A stretch of 64,000 nt of DNA from an uncultured Eubacterium sp. (GTDB taxonomy: Bacteria; Bacillota; Clostridia; Lachnospirales; Lachnospiraceae). The stretch is taken from assembly GCA_910584875.1 (NCBI GenBank), contig CAJUDA010000008.1, positions 1 to 64,000 on the forward strand. Direction: 5' to 3'. Shown in pieces: positions 43,508-51,578 of the stretch. Position numbers and translations under genes: made by a program. A model generated the notes under the pieces. It did not search any database and was not told the DNA's origin. It saw only the letters and a list, made by a program, of their open reading frames with translations. How positions within the stretch are numbered: the first letter of the stretch is position 1; every line of letters starts with the position of its first letter.

Positions 43508-44584
43508 ATGATATTCGTAAAAGTAGATGATCTAAAACCAGGCATGCGTCTTGGCAAACCAATTTATAATAAAAATGGTGTGCTTCTGTATGACAGGGAT
43601 ACGAAACTCAATATGCAGGCGATCTTTGGAATCAAGAATTTTGGTCTGATCGGACTTTATATTCTGGAGCCTGCTGAGCCGCTGCCGCCGATGACGGAGG
43701 ATGATATCAATTTTGAACGTTTTCAGACTATGGCGGTTTTCAGTATACGGGAGGATCTGGGACTGATTGCGGAAGGCAAAAAGGATAAAGGGCTGGACTG
43801 GCTCTGCGGGCTTGTGATCAAAAATTATGGAGAGTTAGACCGCAAGATAACATTTGTACAAAATCTGCGCAGTAATGAAGATAATATATATAAGCATGTT
43901 CTGAACGTGGCGATCCTGTCTGCGATCATAGCCGGTCAGATGGGACTGCCGATCGGACGTATCAACACACTGGTGAAGGCTTCGATCCTGCATGATATCG
44001 GTGCTGTGAACCTGAAGGTGTCAGATGAAGACGAGATGGATATCGAAGAGAAAACCGCAGTGAAGAAGACGACGCAGGATATACTGAAAGGGTATGAGAA
44101 TGTGGATGAAGAGACGCTCCGGGTAATCAATCAGCTGCATGAGCTGTATATCCGTGAGGAAGGAGAGGATATCCCACTGGCTTTGAAGCAGAGCATGAAT
44201 CCCAATATTCTATATGTGGCGGATGCCTATGACCGGATGACTGCCATGAAATCCCATGAAGAGCCGACGTCGGAGGTGGCGGCGATCCGAAATCTTTTGG
44301 ACAAGCCGGAGAAATATGAGCCAAAGGTTGTGAATGCCCTGATACGCGGCATCAATATTTTGTATCCGGGTGTGTGTATTGAGCTTACCAATCATGAGAA
44401 AGGGCTTGTCATCCATGCCAATGAGGATAATATTTTTGAGCCTCTTGTATTGAACTTCCGCGACAATAACCTGTATGATCTGTCATGGGAGAGCGTGAAA
44501 AAAGAAATGCAGATCCTGGATGTAATGAAGACGATGGATAACCGTATAAAATTAGACCGTTCTCTGTTGGATGAATATCAGTAG
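43508..44584 (+). CDS. HD-GYP-like domain protein with degenerate GYP motif
   Basis: 358 residues: an N-terminal segment (VDDLKPGMRLGKPIYNKNGVLLY, the usual lead-in of HD-GYP proteins) and an HD domain with KASILHDIGAV (HD pair) and VADAYDRMTAMK. The region that should read HHE...GYP is LHELYIREEGEDIPLAL, so GYP is lost and cyclic-di-GMP hydrolysis is uncertain; a binding or degenerate role is possible. Location next to flagellar genes fits a motility signalling protein. Upstream, GATATTAT and ATAATATC (43447-43468) form a dyad overlapping a TATAAT. GGGGAGG precedes ATG. Confidence 0.85.
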   Translation: MIFVKVDDLKPGMRLGKPIYNKNGVLLYDRDTKLNMQAIFGIKNFGLIGLYILEPAEPLPPMTEDDINFERFQTMAVFSIREDLGLIAEGKKDKGLDWLCGLVIKNYGELDRKITFVQNLRSNEDNIYKHVLNVAILSAIIAGQMGLPIGRINTLVKASILHDIGAVNLKVSDEDEMDIEEKTAVKKTTQDILKGYENVDEETLRVINQLHELYIREEGEDIPLALKQSMNPNILYVADAYDRMTAMKSHEEPTSEVAAIRNLLDKPEKYEPKVVNALIRGINILYPGVCIELTNHEKGLVIHANEDNIFEPLVLNFRDNNLYDLSWESVKKEMQILDVMKTMDNRIKLDRSLLDEYQ

Positions 44585-44598
44585 GATGTTTAAAAAAC

Positions 44599-44626
44599 TA
44601 AAGATTTCTCTCTATCTGGTCGAAAT
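44599..44626 (+). promoter_or_regulatory. candidate sigma-28 (FliA/SigD) promoter of the flagellin operon
   Basis: TAAA (44599-44602), 16 bases, GTCGAAAT (44619-44626), against the SigD consensus TAAA-N14..16-GCCGATAT. It lies 89 bases before the DUF6240 gene that is coupled to flagellin. Confidence 0.5.
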
Positions 44627-44645
44627 ATGATTATAGAGACAGGCG

Positions 44646-44678
44646 GACAGCACCGGTCGACCGGTGCTGTCTTCTTTT
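44646..44678 (+). terminator. 26-bp palindromic hairpin between HD-GYP and DUF6240 genes
   Basis: GACAGCACCGGT and ACCGGTGCTGTC form a perfect palindrome around CG, followed by TTCTTTT. It can end the HD-GYP transcript, but it also lies downstream of the candidate sigma-28 promoter, so it would be in the leader of the flagellin transcript. Confidence 0.7.
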
Positions 44679-44714
44679 GAAACCGAATCCATATAGAAAG
44701 TGAGAGTGAAATCT

Positions 44715-47660
44715 ATGGTGATCCAGAACAATAAGATTTCCCCTTCCTTACATGGCACAGATCCTGTGAAAGAAATGGGAGTGCCAGTACAGAATGCCAG
44801 GGATGGCAGAATTTCCAATGATATTTTGGATATAACAATGGATTGTGCAGTACCGGGAAAGACGGGAAGCAGCACTGTGTATACGGAAGCACAGGCAAGA
44901 CAGGCATATAATAATATTGTGGAGCTGGCTCAGGACAGCGCGATCACTCCGGCAGATTTTATCAGCCGCAGCATGACAGGAGAGGATGCACTGGCACTGG
45001 ACGAAGAAAAAACTCCACTGGAGGATTATACTTCATCACAGCTGGAGAGAGCGGTCAGCCGTGTAAAAGAACAGCGCTCCGAAGAGAGGCAGTCGGTCAG
45101 GGAGCAGGTGGATCAGGAGAGAGAAGAAGAGGAAGCACGGGAACATGCTGCCTATCGCAATATGGCAGAGTCCGGTGTTTCGGAGGCGATTCTGAAACAG
45201 CTGCAGGAAAGCGGACTTCCGGCGACATCGGATCATCTTTCACGGCTGGAGCATGCGATGGACCTGACAGCGCAGCGCAGTCAGATCACTCCTGCTGCGG
45301 TGGAGTTTTTTGTGCGTAATGAAATGAAAGTGACGCCGGAGAATGTAAACGGAAGTGTGTATGGCGCCGGACGCCAGGCGTCGGGGGCAGATAAGGAGAT
45401 CGTGGAGGATGACAGCTTTGCCCAGGTAAAGGATCAGGTGACGGGGATTCTGGAAGAGGGCGGCATTCCGGCTGAAGAATCTTCCATGGCAATAGCAAAA
45501 TGGCTGTATGATAAGGATCTTCCGGTGACGCCTGAACATGTCAGGCTGTGTCAGCAGCTGCAGGAACTGCAGGAGCTGGATTATGATACATTGCTGGGAC
45601 GGGTAGTAGATAATCTTGTGGATGGAATATCAGCGGAAAACGCCGATCTCACGAAAATGTCCAGAGAGGAAGCGTCCCGCGCCATCCGACAGCTGGTGGA
45701 AACGGAAGATGATGTATTGCACCAGTCTTATCGGACAGAGGCAGATTTTATCAGCGCAAAACGTCAGATGGAAGAGATCCGCCTTTCTATGACGATTGAT
45801 GCGGCGCGCGCCATGTCCGCCAAAGGGATCGACCTCGATGTTTCCAATCTGGCAAAGATTGTGGAAGAACTCCGGGCACAGGAGCAGCAGGCGAAGGAAT
45901 CCCTGCTGACGGAAACAGGGCTTCCTGTGACAGAAGTGAATATGGACCGGATGAATGATACAGTCCAGGCAGCTAAGAATGTACTGACTGCTCCGGCGGG
46001 ACTGCTTGGTATGGCGATGGAGGCGGGAGACGAACTGACTCTTGCCGGTCTGTCTGAGACAGCGTCAGAGCAGAAAGAGCGATACGCCAGGATGGAGCAG
46101 ACCTATGAGGCAGTAGGGACAGAAGTGAGAAAGGATCTGGGGGATTCCCTAAATAAAGCATTTGGAAATATTGATGAGATCCTGGATGATCTTGGTATGG
46201 AAACGACAGGGATGAACCAGAGGGCAGTTCGTATCCTTGCCTACAACCAGATGCCTCTGGACCAGGAAAACATAGAGCGAATGAAGGAGTTTGACAGCAG
46301 GGTCACTACTCTGATGGAGAATCTGAAACCTCCGGTCGTGGCGGAACTGATCCGCAGAGAAGTGAATCCGCTTGATTTATCCCTGGATGAGCTTGATGGA
46401 ATCGTAAAAGAAGTCCGGGAAGAGATTGCCGATGAAGACATTTCCTTCCGGCGGTATCTCTGGAAGATGGATCATCAGGGAGAGCTGACGGAGGAAGAGC
46501 GCCAGAGCATGATCGGTGTATACCGCCTGCTGGATAAGATTGATAAAAGTGACGGTGCCGTGATCGGAAAAGTGCTTAAGGAAGGAAGGGAGCTGTCACT
46601 GGCTTCCCTGCTCTCTGCTACGCGTACCCGCCGGGCGGAGGGGATGGATGTATCAGTGGACGATGCATTTGGCGGACTGGTAGATACGGTCCGGTCCGGA
46701 CAGCAGATTGATGAGCAGATCCGGGCGGCGTACGGCAGCTTTGTTGTAGAAAAACTACAACAGAATCTTTCGCCAAAGGTTTTACATGATAATGGTATTG
46801 ACGGTATGAATATGTCTTTAGAGGAGCTTCTTGAGAAATGCATGACAGAAGGTGAGACGGCAGAAGAGATGGAGCCGTATTACCGGGAAATGGCACAGCG
46901 GGTAAGAGAAGCCATGGATGATCCGGAAGGACAGGTGCAGCAGTTTCTGGAGGCATTGTCACTGTCTGATAGTGCGGCAAACCGGATGCTTGCCATGGAG
47001 TACCTGGGCAGGGGGCTGCCTGAGTATGCCAGATTATGGAAGCGTTCGGAAAGTGATGACCTGACAGAAGCGTTCAACGACCCGGATCAGCTGGAAAAGG
47101 TATATGAGACGCTGGACGATATTCATGAAAACGACCTTGCGGAGCAGAAAAAAAGTGACGATATAACATATAGTGATGTTGTTTCGCTGGCAAAGATGGC
47201 AGGCAGTATCTCCTTTTATCAGAAACTGCGCAGCCATCAGACATATGAAGTGCCCCTTGTCACAGAAGAAGGAGTGACGGCATGCCATGTTACGATCCAG
47301 AGTGGTGAGGGAAAAAAGGGCATGGTCGAGATTACGGTGGAATCTGACAGACTGGGAAGGATTCAGGCTGCGTTCCGCGTAAATGGCAGTCATGTCCGGG
47401 GATTTGTCACAGTGGAGATGGCAGACCGTATTGAATTGTGTCAGAATATTCTGACTGGATTTGAAAAGGATTTGGAAGAGAATGGATTTACTATGGATAG
47501 TGAGAGCCTGATTCAGGGCAGCAGACGTTCTCTTCATAAGGCGCATGACGATCATGCCGATAGAGCAGGCGGTGCAAAGAACAAAGATTTGTACCAGGTT
47601 GCAAAATGTTTTCTTGTAAATGTGAAAGGAAAAATAACCGGAAAGGAAGATGAAACATGA
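44715..47660 (+). CDS. DUF6240-like flagellar protein with FliK-like C-terminus
   Basis: 981 residues, acidic, helical, with repeated blocks of the form (A/L)...LPVT.E(N/H)(V/I)..(M/L), for example GLPATSDHLSRL, DLPVTPEHVRL, GLPVTEVNMDRM and QMPLDQENIERM, each about 100 residues apart. The last ~150 residues (CHVTIQSGEGKKGMVEITVESDRLGRIQAAFRVNGSHVRGFVTVE) look like the FliK hook-length C-terminal fold. The family is found beside flagellin in Lachnospiraceae; its exact role is unproven. ATG at 44715 follows GTGAGAGTG; GTG at 44700 is an alternative start. The stop overlaps the flagellin ATG (ATGA), so the two are translationally coupled. Confidence 0.75.
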   Translation: MVIQNNKISPSLHGTDPVKEMGVPVQNARDGRISNDILDITMDCAVPGKTGSSTVYTEAQARQAYNNIVELAQDSAITPADFISRSMTGEDALALDEEKTPLEDYTSSQLERAVSRVKEQRSEERQSVREQVDQEREEEEAREHAAYRNMAESGVSEAILKQLQESGLPATSDHLSRLEHAMDLTAQRSQITPAAVEFFVRNEMKVTPENVNGSVYGAGRQASGADKEIVEDDSFAQVKDQVTGILEEGGIPAEESSMAIAKWLYDKDLPVTPEHVRLCQQLQELQELDYDTLLGRVVDNLVDGISAENADLTKMSREEASRAIRQLVETEDDVLHQSYRTEADFISAKRQMEEIRLSMTIDAARAMSAKGIDLDVSNLAKIVEELRAQEQQAKESLLTETGLPVTEVNMDRMNDTVQAAKNVLTAPAGLLGMAMEAGDELTLAGLSETASEQKERYARMEQTYEAVGTEVRKDLGDSLNKAFGNIDEILDDLGMETTGMNQRAVRILAYNQMPLDQENIERMKEFDSRVTTLMENLKPPVVAELIRREVNPLDLSLDELDGIVKEVREEIADEDISFRRYLWKMDHQGELTEEERQSMIGVYRLLDKIDKSDGAVIGKVLKEGRELSLASLLSATRTRRAEGMDVSVDDAFGGLVDTVRSGQQIDEQIRAAYGSFVVEKLQQNLSPKVLHDNGIDGMNMSLEELLEKCMTEGETAEEMEPYYREMAQRVREAMDDPEGQVQQFLEALSLSDSAANRMLAMEYLGRGLPEYARLWKRSESDDLTEAFNDPDQLEKVYETLDDIHENDLAEQKKSDDITYSDVVSLAKMAGSISFYQKLRSHQTYEVPLVTEEGVTACHVTIQSGEGKKGMVEITVESDRLGRIQAAFRVNGSHVRGFVTVEMADRIELCQNILTGFEKDLEENGFTMDSESLIQGSRRSLHKAHDDHADRAGGAKNKDLYQVAKCFLVNVKGKITGKEDET

Positions 47661-49075
47661 AGATCAACACAAATATAGCGGCGATTCGCGCTAATTTTAA
47701 TCTGAACACGACACAGAAAAAACTGACAGACAGTACCATGAAGCTGTCCTCCGGATATCGTATCAACAAGTCGGCAGATGATGCGGCTGGTATGGCGATT
47801 TCCAGAAAAATGCAGGCGCAGATCCGGGGATTAAAGCGCGCCGGACAGAATGGCTCGGACGGGATTTCTTTTATACAGACGGCGGAGGGCGCCCTGACGG
47901 AGATTGAATCCATGCTGCAGAGATGCCGTGAACTGTCAGTACAGGCGGCAAGTACCGGAACGACTACCATTGAGGACCGACAGGCGCTTCAGGAGGAGAT
48001 TGATGCCCTCCGGGAAGAGATCGACCGTCTGGCAACCCAGACAGAATATAATACAATGAGTATACTGGATGGCTCCTGCTGCCGGCAGTACACTTCCGAT
48101 AATGTAGGCGTCAAACTTGTCTCAGCTACCGATGATGTCAGGCTGACGACGTATGAGCTTACCGTAGATACGCCGGCAACCCAGACAAAAATGACGACAG
48201 GGGCACTGGCATTTGCTAATCCCAAGGAGACGGTGGACGAAAACGCAGTCGGAAAGATCCAGATCAACGGAGAGGCGATCACGGTTAAGGCAGGGCAGTC
48301 TTATGAAGAAATTTATTCCACGCTCCGTGATTACTGTGAAATGATGAATATTGACTGCATTCCGGTGGATGCTGCTGGTAAAGAATGTGAGCTTGGATCG
48401 GCAGTCAGCCTGTCTCTGGAATCCAAGCTGTATGGTTCGTCCCACAAGATTTCCCTGACGACGGATAATCCGGTACTGGCGGCCAAACTGGGTATTGACG
48501 GGGCTTCAACGACGCTTGGCAAGGATGCAGAAGTAACGCTGGGCGATGGGTTTTCCAACACGGCAACTGTATTTATCGATGGGGGACGCGTTGAGGTATC
48601 CGACCGCAATGGTTTTGAAATGATTTTTGATGTATCAAAGGCAGAGGCGGGAGACGCCGCTGTGACGATGCTTGACGCCGGATATGTATCAATCCAGATC
48701 GGCGCCAATGAGGGACAGACGATTGATATTTCCGTGCCGCCAGTGACGGCACAGGCGCTCAATATTGCGTATAATAATGTTTGCAGCCTGGAAGGTGCGA
48801 CCTATGCGATCCGCTCCTTTGATGATGCGATCAGCCAGGTATCCGGCATCCGTGCCAAGCTGGGGGCTTATCAGAACCGTCTGGATTCTTCCGTGAGCAA
48901 CCTGGACACGATGCATGAGAATCTGACAGAGGCATGTTCCCGTATTGAAGATGTGGATATGTCGGAGGAAATGACGAAATACACAGAATACAGTGTATTA
49001 GTACAGGCGGGAACTTCCATGCTCGCACAGGCAAATAACCAGCCGCAGACAATCCTTCAGCTTCTGCAGGGATAA
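47657..49075 (+). CDS. fliC: flagellin
   Basis: 472 residues. The N-terminal D0/D1 region (MKINTNIAAIRANFNLNTTQKKLTDSTMKLSSGYRINKSADDAAGMAIS, ~1-150) and the C-terminal D1/D0 region (GIRAKLGAYQNRLDSSVSNLDTMHENLTEACSRIEDVDMSEEMTKYT... ANNQPQTILQLLQG, ~390-472) are canonical; the middle is a hypervariable surface domain. It polymerises into the flagellar filament after export by the flagellar type III system. FliS, its likely chaperone, is encoded 20 bases downstream. Translationally coupled to the DUF6240 gene by an ATGA overlap, with GGAAAGGAAGATG upstream. Confidence 0.95.
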   Translation: MKINTNIAAIRANFNLNTTQKKLTDSTMKLSSGYRINKSADDAAGMAISRKMQAQIRGLKRAGQNGSDGISFIQTAEGALTEIESMLQRCRELSVQAASTGTTTIEDRQALQEEIDALREEIDRLATQTEYNTMSILDGSCCRQYTSDNVGVKLVSATDDVRLTTYELTVDTPATQTKMTTGALAFANPKETVDENAVGKIQINGEAITVKAGQSYEEIYSTLRDYCEMMNIDCIPVDAAGKECELGSAVSLSLESKLYGSSHKISLTTDNPVLAAKLGIDGASTTLGKDAEVTLGDGFSNTATVFIDGGRVEVSDRNGFEMIFDVSKAEAGDAAVTMLDAGYVSIQIGANEGQTIDISVPPVTAQALNIAYNNVCSLEGATYAIRSFDDAISQVSGIRAKLGAYQNRLDSSVSNLDTMHENLTEACSRIEDVDMSEEMTKYTEYSVLVQAGTSMLAQANNQPQTILQLLQG

Positions 49076-49095
49076 GAGGATAATGGGAGGAAACG

Positions 49096-49575
49096 ATGGA
49101 AAAAGAAAAATTGCAGGAATTTGCCACAAGGGTCACACAGGCGAACCGGAGCGAGCTGGTGGTCGTTATTTTTGAGGCGGCGCTGGCGAGCATTGCCGGG
49201 GGCAGATCGGCTTTGGAACATAATGAAATAGCGGAGGCGCGGCATGAAGTTGACCGCGCCAAAGGAATGGTAGATGAGCTGCTGCACAGCCTGGATCTGA
49301 ATTATCCGATCTCACATTATCTTCGACAGTTGTATATTTATGTCTATCATGAGTTATGCCATGCGATCGCATTGCGGGATACCGGGTGCCTGGATCACGC
49401 CGTGAACGTACTGGAAAGGCTTTTGGTTTCTTTCCGTGAGGTGGCGAAGCAGGATGATTCTGGTCCTGTGATGGAGAATACACAGCAGATTTATGCCGGT
49501 CTTACTTACGGACGGGGGCAATTAAATGAAACCATAGCGTCAGGCATGGAAATGAACCGTGGATTTGAGGCATAA
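49096..49575 (+). CDS. fliS: flagellin export chaperone FliS-like protein
   Basis: 159 residues, all-helical, with the FliS order: VTQANRSELVVVIFEAALASIAGGRSAL, the middle helix DRAKGMVDELLHSLDLNYPISHYLRQLYIYVYHELCHA and a terminal helix with VLERLLVSFREVAKQ. FliS binds the flagellin C-terminus to prevent premature assembly. It follows flagellin by 20 bases with GGGAGG before ATG. The sequence departs from the short textbook FliS in having a ~30-residue tail (TQQIYAGLTYGRGQLNETIASGMEMN). After it comes the mini-element within a terminator-like hairpin. Confidence 0.88.
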   Translation: MEKEKLQEFATRVTQANRSELVVVIFEAALASIAGGRSALEHNEIAEARHEVDRAKGMVDELLHSLDLNYPISHYLRQLYIYVYHELCHAIALRDTGCLDHAVNVLERLLVSFREVAKQDDSGPVMENTQQIYAGLTYGRGQLNETIASGMEMNRGFEA

Positions 49576-49590
49576 TAATTTGATTTTCAG

Positions 49591-49649
49591 GGTGCGTGCA
49601 GGTAGCTCAACGGTTCAGATTGGCACCGTTGAGCTAAGCCGCACCTTTT
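49591..49649 (+). terminator. terminator-like hairpin interrupted in its loop by a mini-element
   Basis: GGTGCG (49591-49596) and CGCACC (49640-49645) followed by TTTTA would form a hairpin closing the flagellin-fliS transcript. The 30-bp mini-element lies inside its loop at a TA; removing it leaves a short loop (about 11 bases), so the outer stem would predate the insertion. Confidence 0.55.
49605..49634. repeat. 30-bp mini-copy of the terminal-repeat element
   Basis: GCTCAACGGT-TCAGATTGGC-ACCGTTGAGC: a 10-bp perfect stem with a 10-base loop, flanked by TA on both sides (49603-49604, 49635-49636). It equals about the first 9 bases of the full element joined to its last 21 with two changes. 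It is between the convergent genes fliS and the DUF2508 gene. Confidence 0.85.
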
Positions 49650-49863
49650 ACATTTCCAGTTCCATTTCCCGCATCTGCCGTAACAGATAGCGGTAGCGGA
49701 AGGAAATGGCATTCATTTCATAGATGTAGCTGTCGATCAGATCCGGGTCGCATGTGTTTTCAAAATTGGAGTTGGTTGTTTCCAGTGCCTGCTTTAAATC
49801 CTCGATTTCTTTGATCAGGTCTTCCCGTGCCCGTATCACGGGATTTTTTTTGCGTAGACTCAT
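49648..49863 (-). CDS. DUF2508 (YaaL-like) small protein
   Basis: 71 residues: EDLIKEIEDLKQALETTNSNFENTCDPDLIDSYIYEMNAISFRYRYLLRQMREME. The block (A.....NF....DPDLID.YIYE.NA...RY..LL) is that of DUF2508, a small helical Firmicute family of unknown role. GGAGGA lies upstream of ATG on the reverse strand. It is convergent to fliS and divergent from the Tad locus. Cytosolic. Confidence 0.85.
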   Translation of the reverse strand: MSLRKKNPVIRAREDLIKEIEDLKQALETTNSNFENTCDPDLIDSYIYEMNAISFRYRYLLRQMREMELEM

Positions 49864-49961
49864 GAAGATCCTCCTTTTCTGCTATTAGTATAGTCCTGTT
49901 TTTACTATCTTATGCAAAAAATGGAACTACGATAGTAGTAAATAAATTTATAAAAAATCTA

Positions 49962-49988
49962 TTGACAACCATCTTTTTCTGTGATACT
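49962..49988 (+). promoter_or_regulatory. candidate promoter of the Tad pilus locus
   Basis: TTGACA (49962-49967) is clear; the best -10 is GATACT (49983-49988), only 15 bases away, so the match is imperfect. Upstream, TACTATC and GATAGTA form a spaced inverted repeat (about 49902-49937) that could bind a regulator. Transcription would start near 49996, ahead of AGGAGG at 50009. Confidence 0.45.
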
Positions 49989-50022
49989 GTGTTACTCACA
50001 TCACGAACAGGAGGTGGGGCTT

Positions 50023-50526
50023 ATCCCGGAGAGGGAAGTTCTGTTTCTCATCCTCGTCGTTGCCTCGCTGTGTGATATTTCATGTTACAGAGTGCCCAAT
50101 ATGCTCTTTGTACCAGCATTTTTATTCAGCCTGTTCAGGCATTTCACTTTGCAGGGATTCTCTGGAATGATACCCTGGCTTGCGGGAGCGGTCGTTCCCT
50201 TTATTCTATGCTACACATTGTATCGGTGCCGTATGTTGGGAGCATCCGATAGTAAAATGTATTCCGTGATCGGAAGTTTTGTCGGATTACGTCTGCTTTT
50301 TTCAATCATGGCAGTATCCCTGGTTCTCGGGGCTGTGATGGCAATCGGCAAAATGATCTTCCGTAATAATTTCAGAAGCCGTTTCCGGCGATTATTCAAC
50401 TATGTATACTGCTGCGTGCAGGAAAAGAAAATGACACCATATTATGACAGAAAACAGGATGATGACGATGGGATCATACCCTTTATTGTGGCGATCTCAC
50501 TTGCTGTACTGCTTTGCGCATACTAG
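50023..50526 (+). CDS. A24-type prepilin peptidase (TadV/CpaA-like), probable ATC start
   Basis: About 167 residues with five to six membrane helices. The first aspartate motif is LCDISCYRVPN, and the second region is GASDSKMYSVIGSFVG (GxxD type), as in TadV/CpaA signal peptidases that trim Flp pilins at the membrane. AGGAGG at 50009-50014 points to position 50023, where an in-frame ATC stands with 8 bases of spacing; GTG at 50014 overlaps the ribosome site and GTG at 49981 precedes it and lies in the promoter. I therefore infer an ATC start giving MPEREVLFLILVVASL. First gene of the Tad locus. Its stop is 14 bases from the next inferred start. Confidence 0.8.
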   Translation: MPEREVLFLILVVASLCDISCYRVPNMLFVPAFLFSLFRHFTLQGFSGMIPWLAGAVVPFILCYTLYRCRMLGASDSKMYSVIGSFVGLRLLFSIMAVSLVLGAVMAIGKMIFRNNFRSRFRRLFNYVYCCVQEKKMTPYYDRKQDDDDGIIPFIVAISLAVLLCAY

Positions 50527-50540
50527 GGGAGGTGGGTTAT

Positions 50541-51578
50541 ATAGAAGATGTGACATTACTTCTTTATCTGAGGGATGAAGAATATGGAAAGCGGCTGCTC
50601 CGGTTTCTCCTGCATAAGAAAAATCCAGGCATACATCCCGAGCTGGTGACAGCAGGAAGCAGCATGGAATTCCGTGTCGGGACAGAGCTGCATCCGTCTG
50701 CTGTGCTGACGGATGACCCGGGGCTTTACGAGGATGGGAAACATAATACAATTTTACTGTCCGGTCAGCAGGACAGGACACAAAAGAAAATCTTTCAATA
50801 TCAGAAGGCAGAGGGGATCTATCAGGAACTGCTCTGGCAGCTCAGACTGGATCCGGCAGTCCCGGCGGTCTCAGAAACGGCGGAAATGACAGAAAAAAAG
50901 GATATGGTATATGCTGTGTTTTCCCCGGAGTCAGGAGAGGGAACAGACCTGGCGGTAACGTTGGCGCAGTACATGGCGGAAAGAGGAAAATGTCTGTATT
51001 TACAGATGTCAGGGCTGCCAGTGTATTTCGGGGAAAAATTGGAGACTGAGCCGGATTTTGGAGTGAAGGGGATGGGTGAACTGTTATTTTTACTGGGACA
51101 GGAAGATTTTCCGGAACAGGTGCAGCGGTGCTGCCACCGGTTTGGCAGGGCAGAAATGCTGCCGCCGGTATCCCATTTTAAGGATCTTCTGGACTGCCGG
51201 CCGGAGGACTGGGAATGTTTTCTCCATCGATTACAGAAGGACTGTGGCTTTGACAGCATTGTGGTAGAGATGGGACTGGTTCATGAATTCTTTCTGGATA
51301 TTATGGAAAAAGCGGATCAGGTATTTTTTGTGCAGCCTCCAGGATATCTTGGGAGGATCCGGCGTGCGGTGTTTCAGCGCTACTGCTGGACAGAGGGGAA
51401 AGACGGGCTGCTGGCGCGGACAAAATATATCCGGCAGCCGGAAGAGATTTCTCTGGCGGCTGGGGACTGGGAAAACCGGGATCTGGCAGACATGGCAGAG
51501 GACAGGAGAAGGATGGAGTGGATCAAAAGATTGTTAGGGGGTGAGGGAAATGACAGCATCGGAGCAGACTCTGGATGA
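50541..51578 (+). CDS. TadZ/CpaE-like protein, probable ATA start
   Basis: About 345 residues. An N-terminal receiver-like part (VTLLLYLRDEEYGKRLLRFLLHKKNPGIHPELVTA) is followed by a degenerate MinD/ParA-like domain (MVYAVFSPESGEGTDLAVTLAQYMAERGKCLYLQMS), where the Walker loop reads SPESGEGTD instead of KGGxGKT, so ATP binding may be lost. This matches TadZ, which positions the Tad machine at a pole. GGGGAGG (50526-50532) points to 50541, an in-frame ATA with 8 bases of spacing; GTG at 50532 overlaps the site and GTG at 50550 is too far. It precedes tadA, whose ATG lies inside its last codons (29-base overlap). Confidence 0.78.
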   Translation: MEDVTLLLYLRDEEYGKRLLRFLLHKKNPGIHPELVTAGSSMEFRVGTELHPSAVLTDDPGLYEDGKHNTILLSGQQDRTQKKIFQYQKAEGIYQELLWQLRLDPAVPAVSETAEMTEKKDMVYAVFSPESGEGTDLAVTLAQYMAERGKCLYLQMSGLPVYFGEKLETEPDFGVKGMGELLFLLGQEDFPEQVQRCCHRFGRAEMLPPVSHFKDLLDCRPEDWECFLHRLQKDCGFDSIVVEMGLVHEFFLDIMEKADQVFFVQPPGYLGRIRRAVFQRYCWTEGKDGLLARTKYIRQPEEISLAAGDWENRDLADMAEDRRRMEWIKRLLGGEGNDSIGADSG

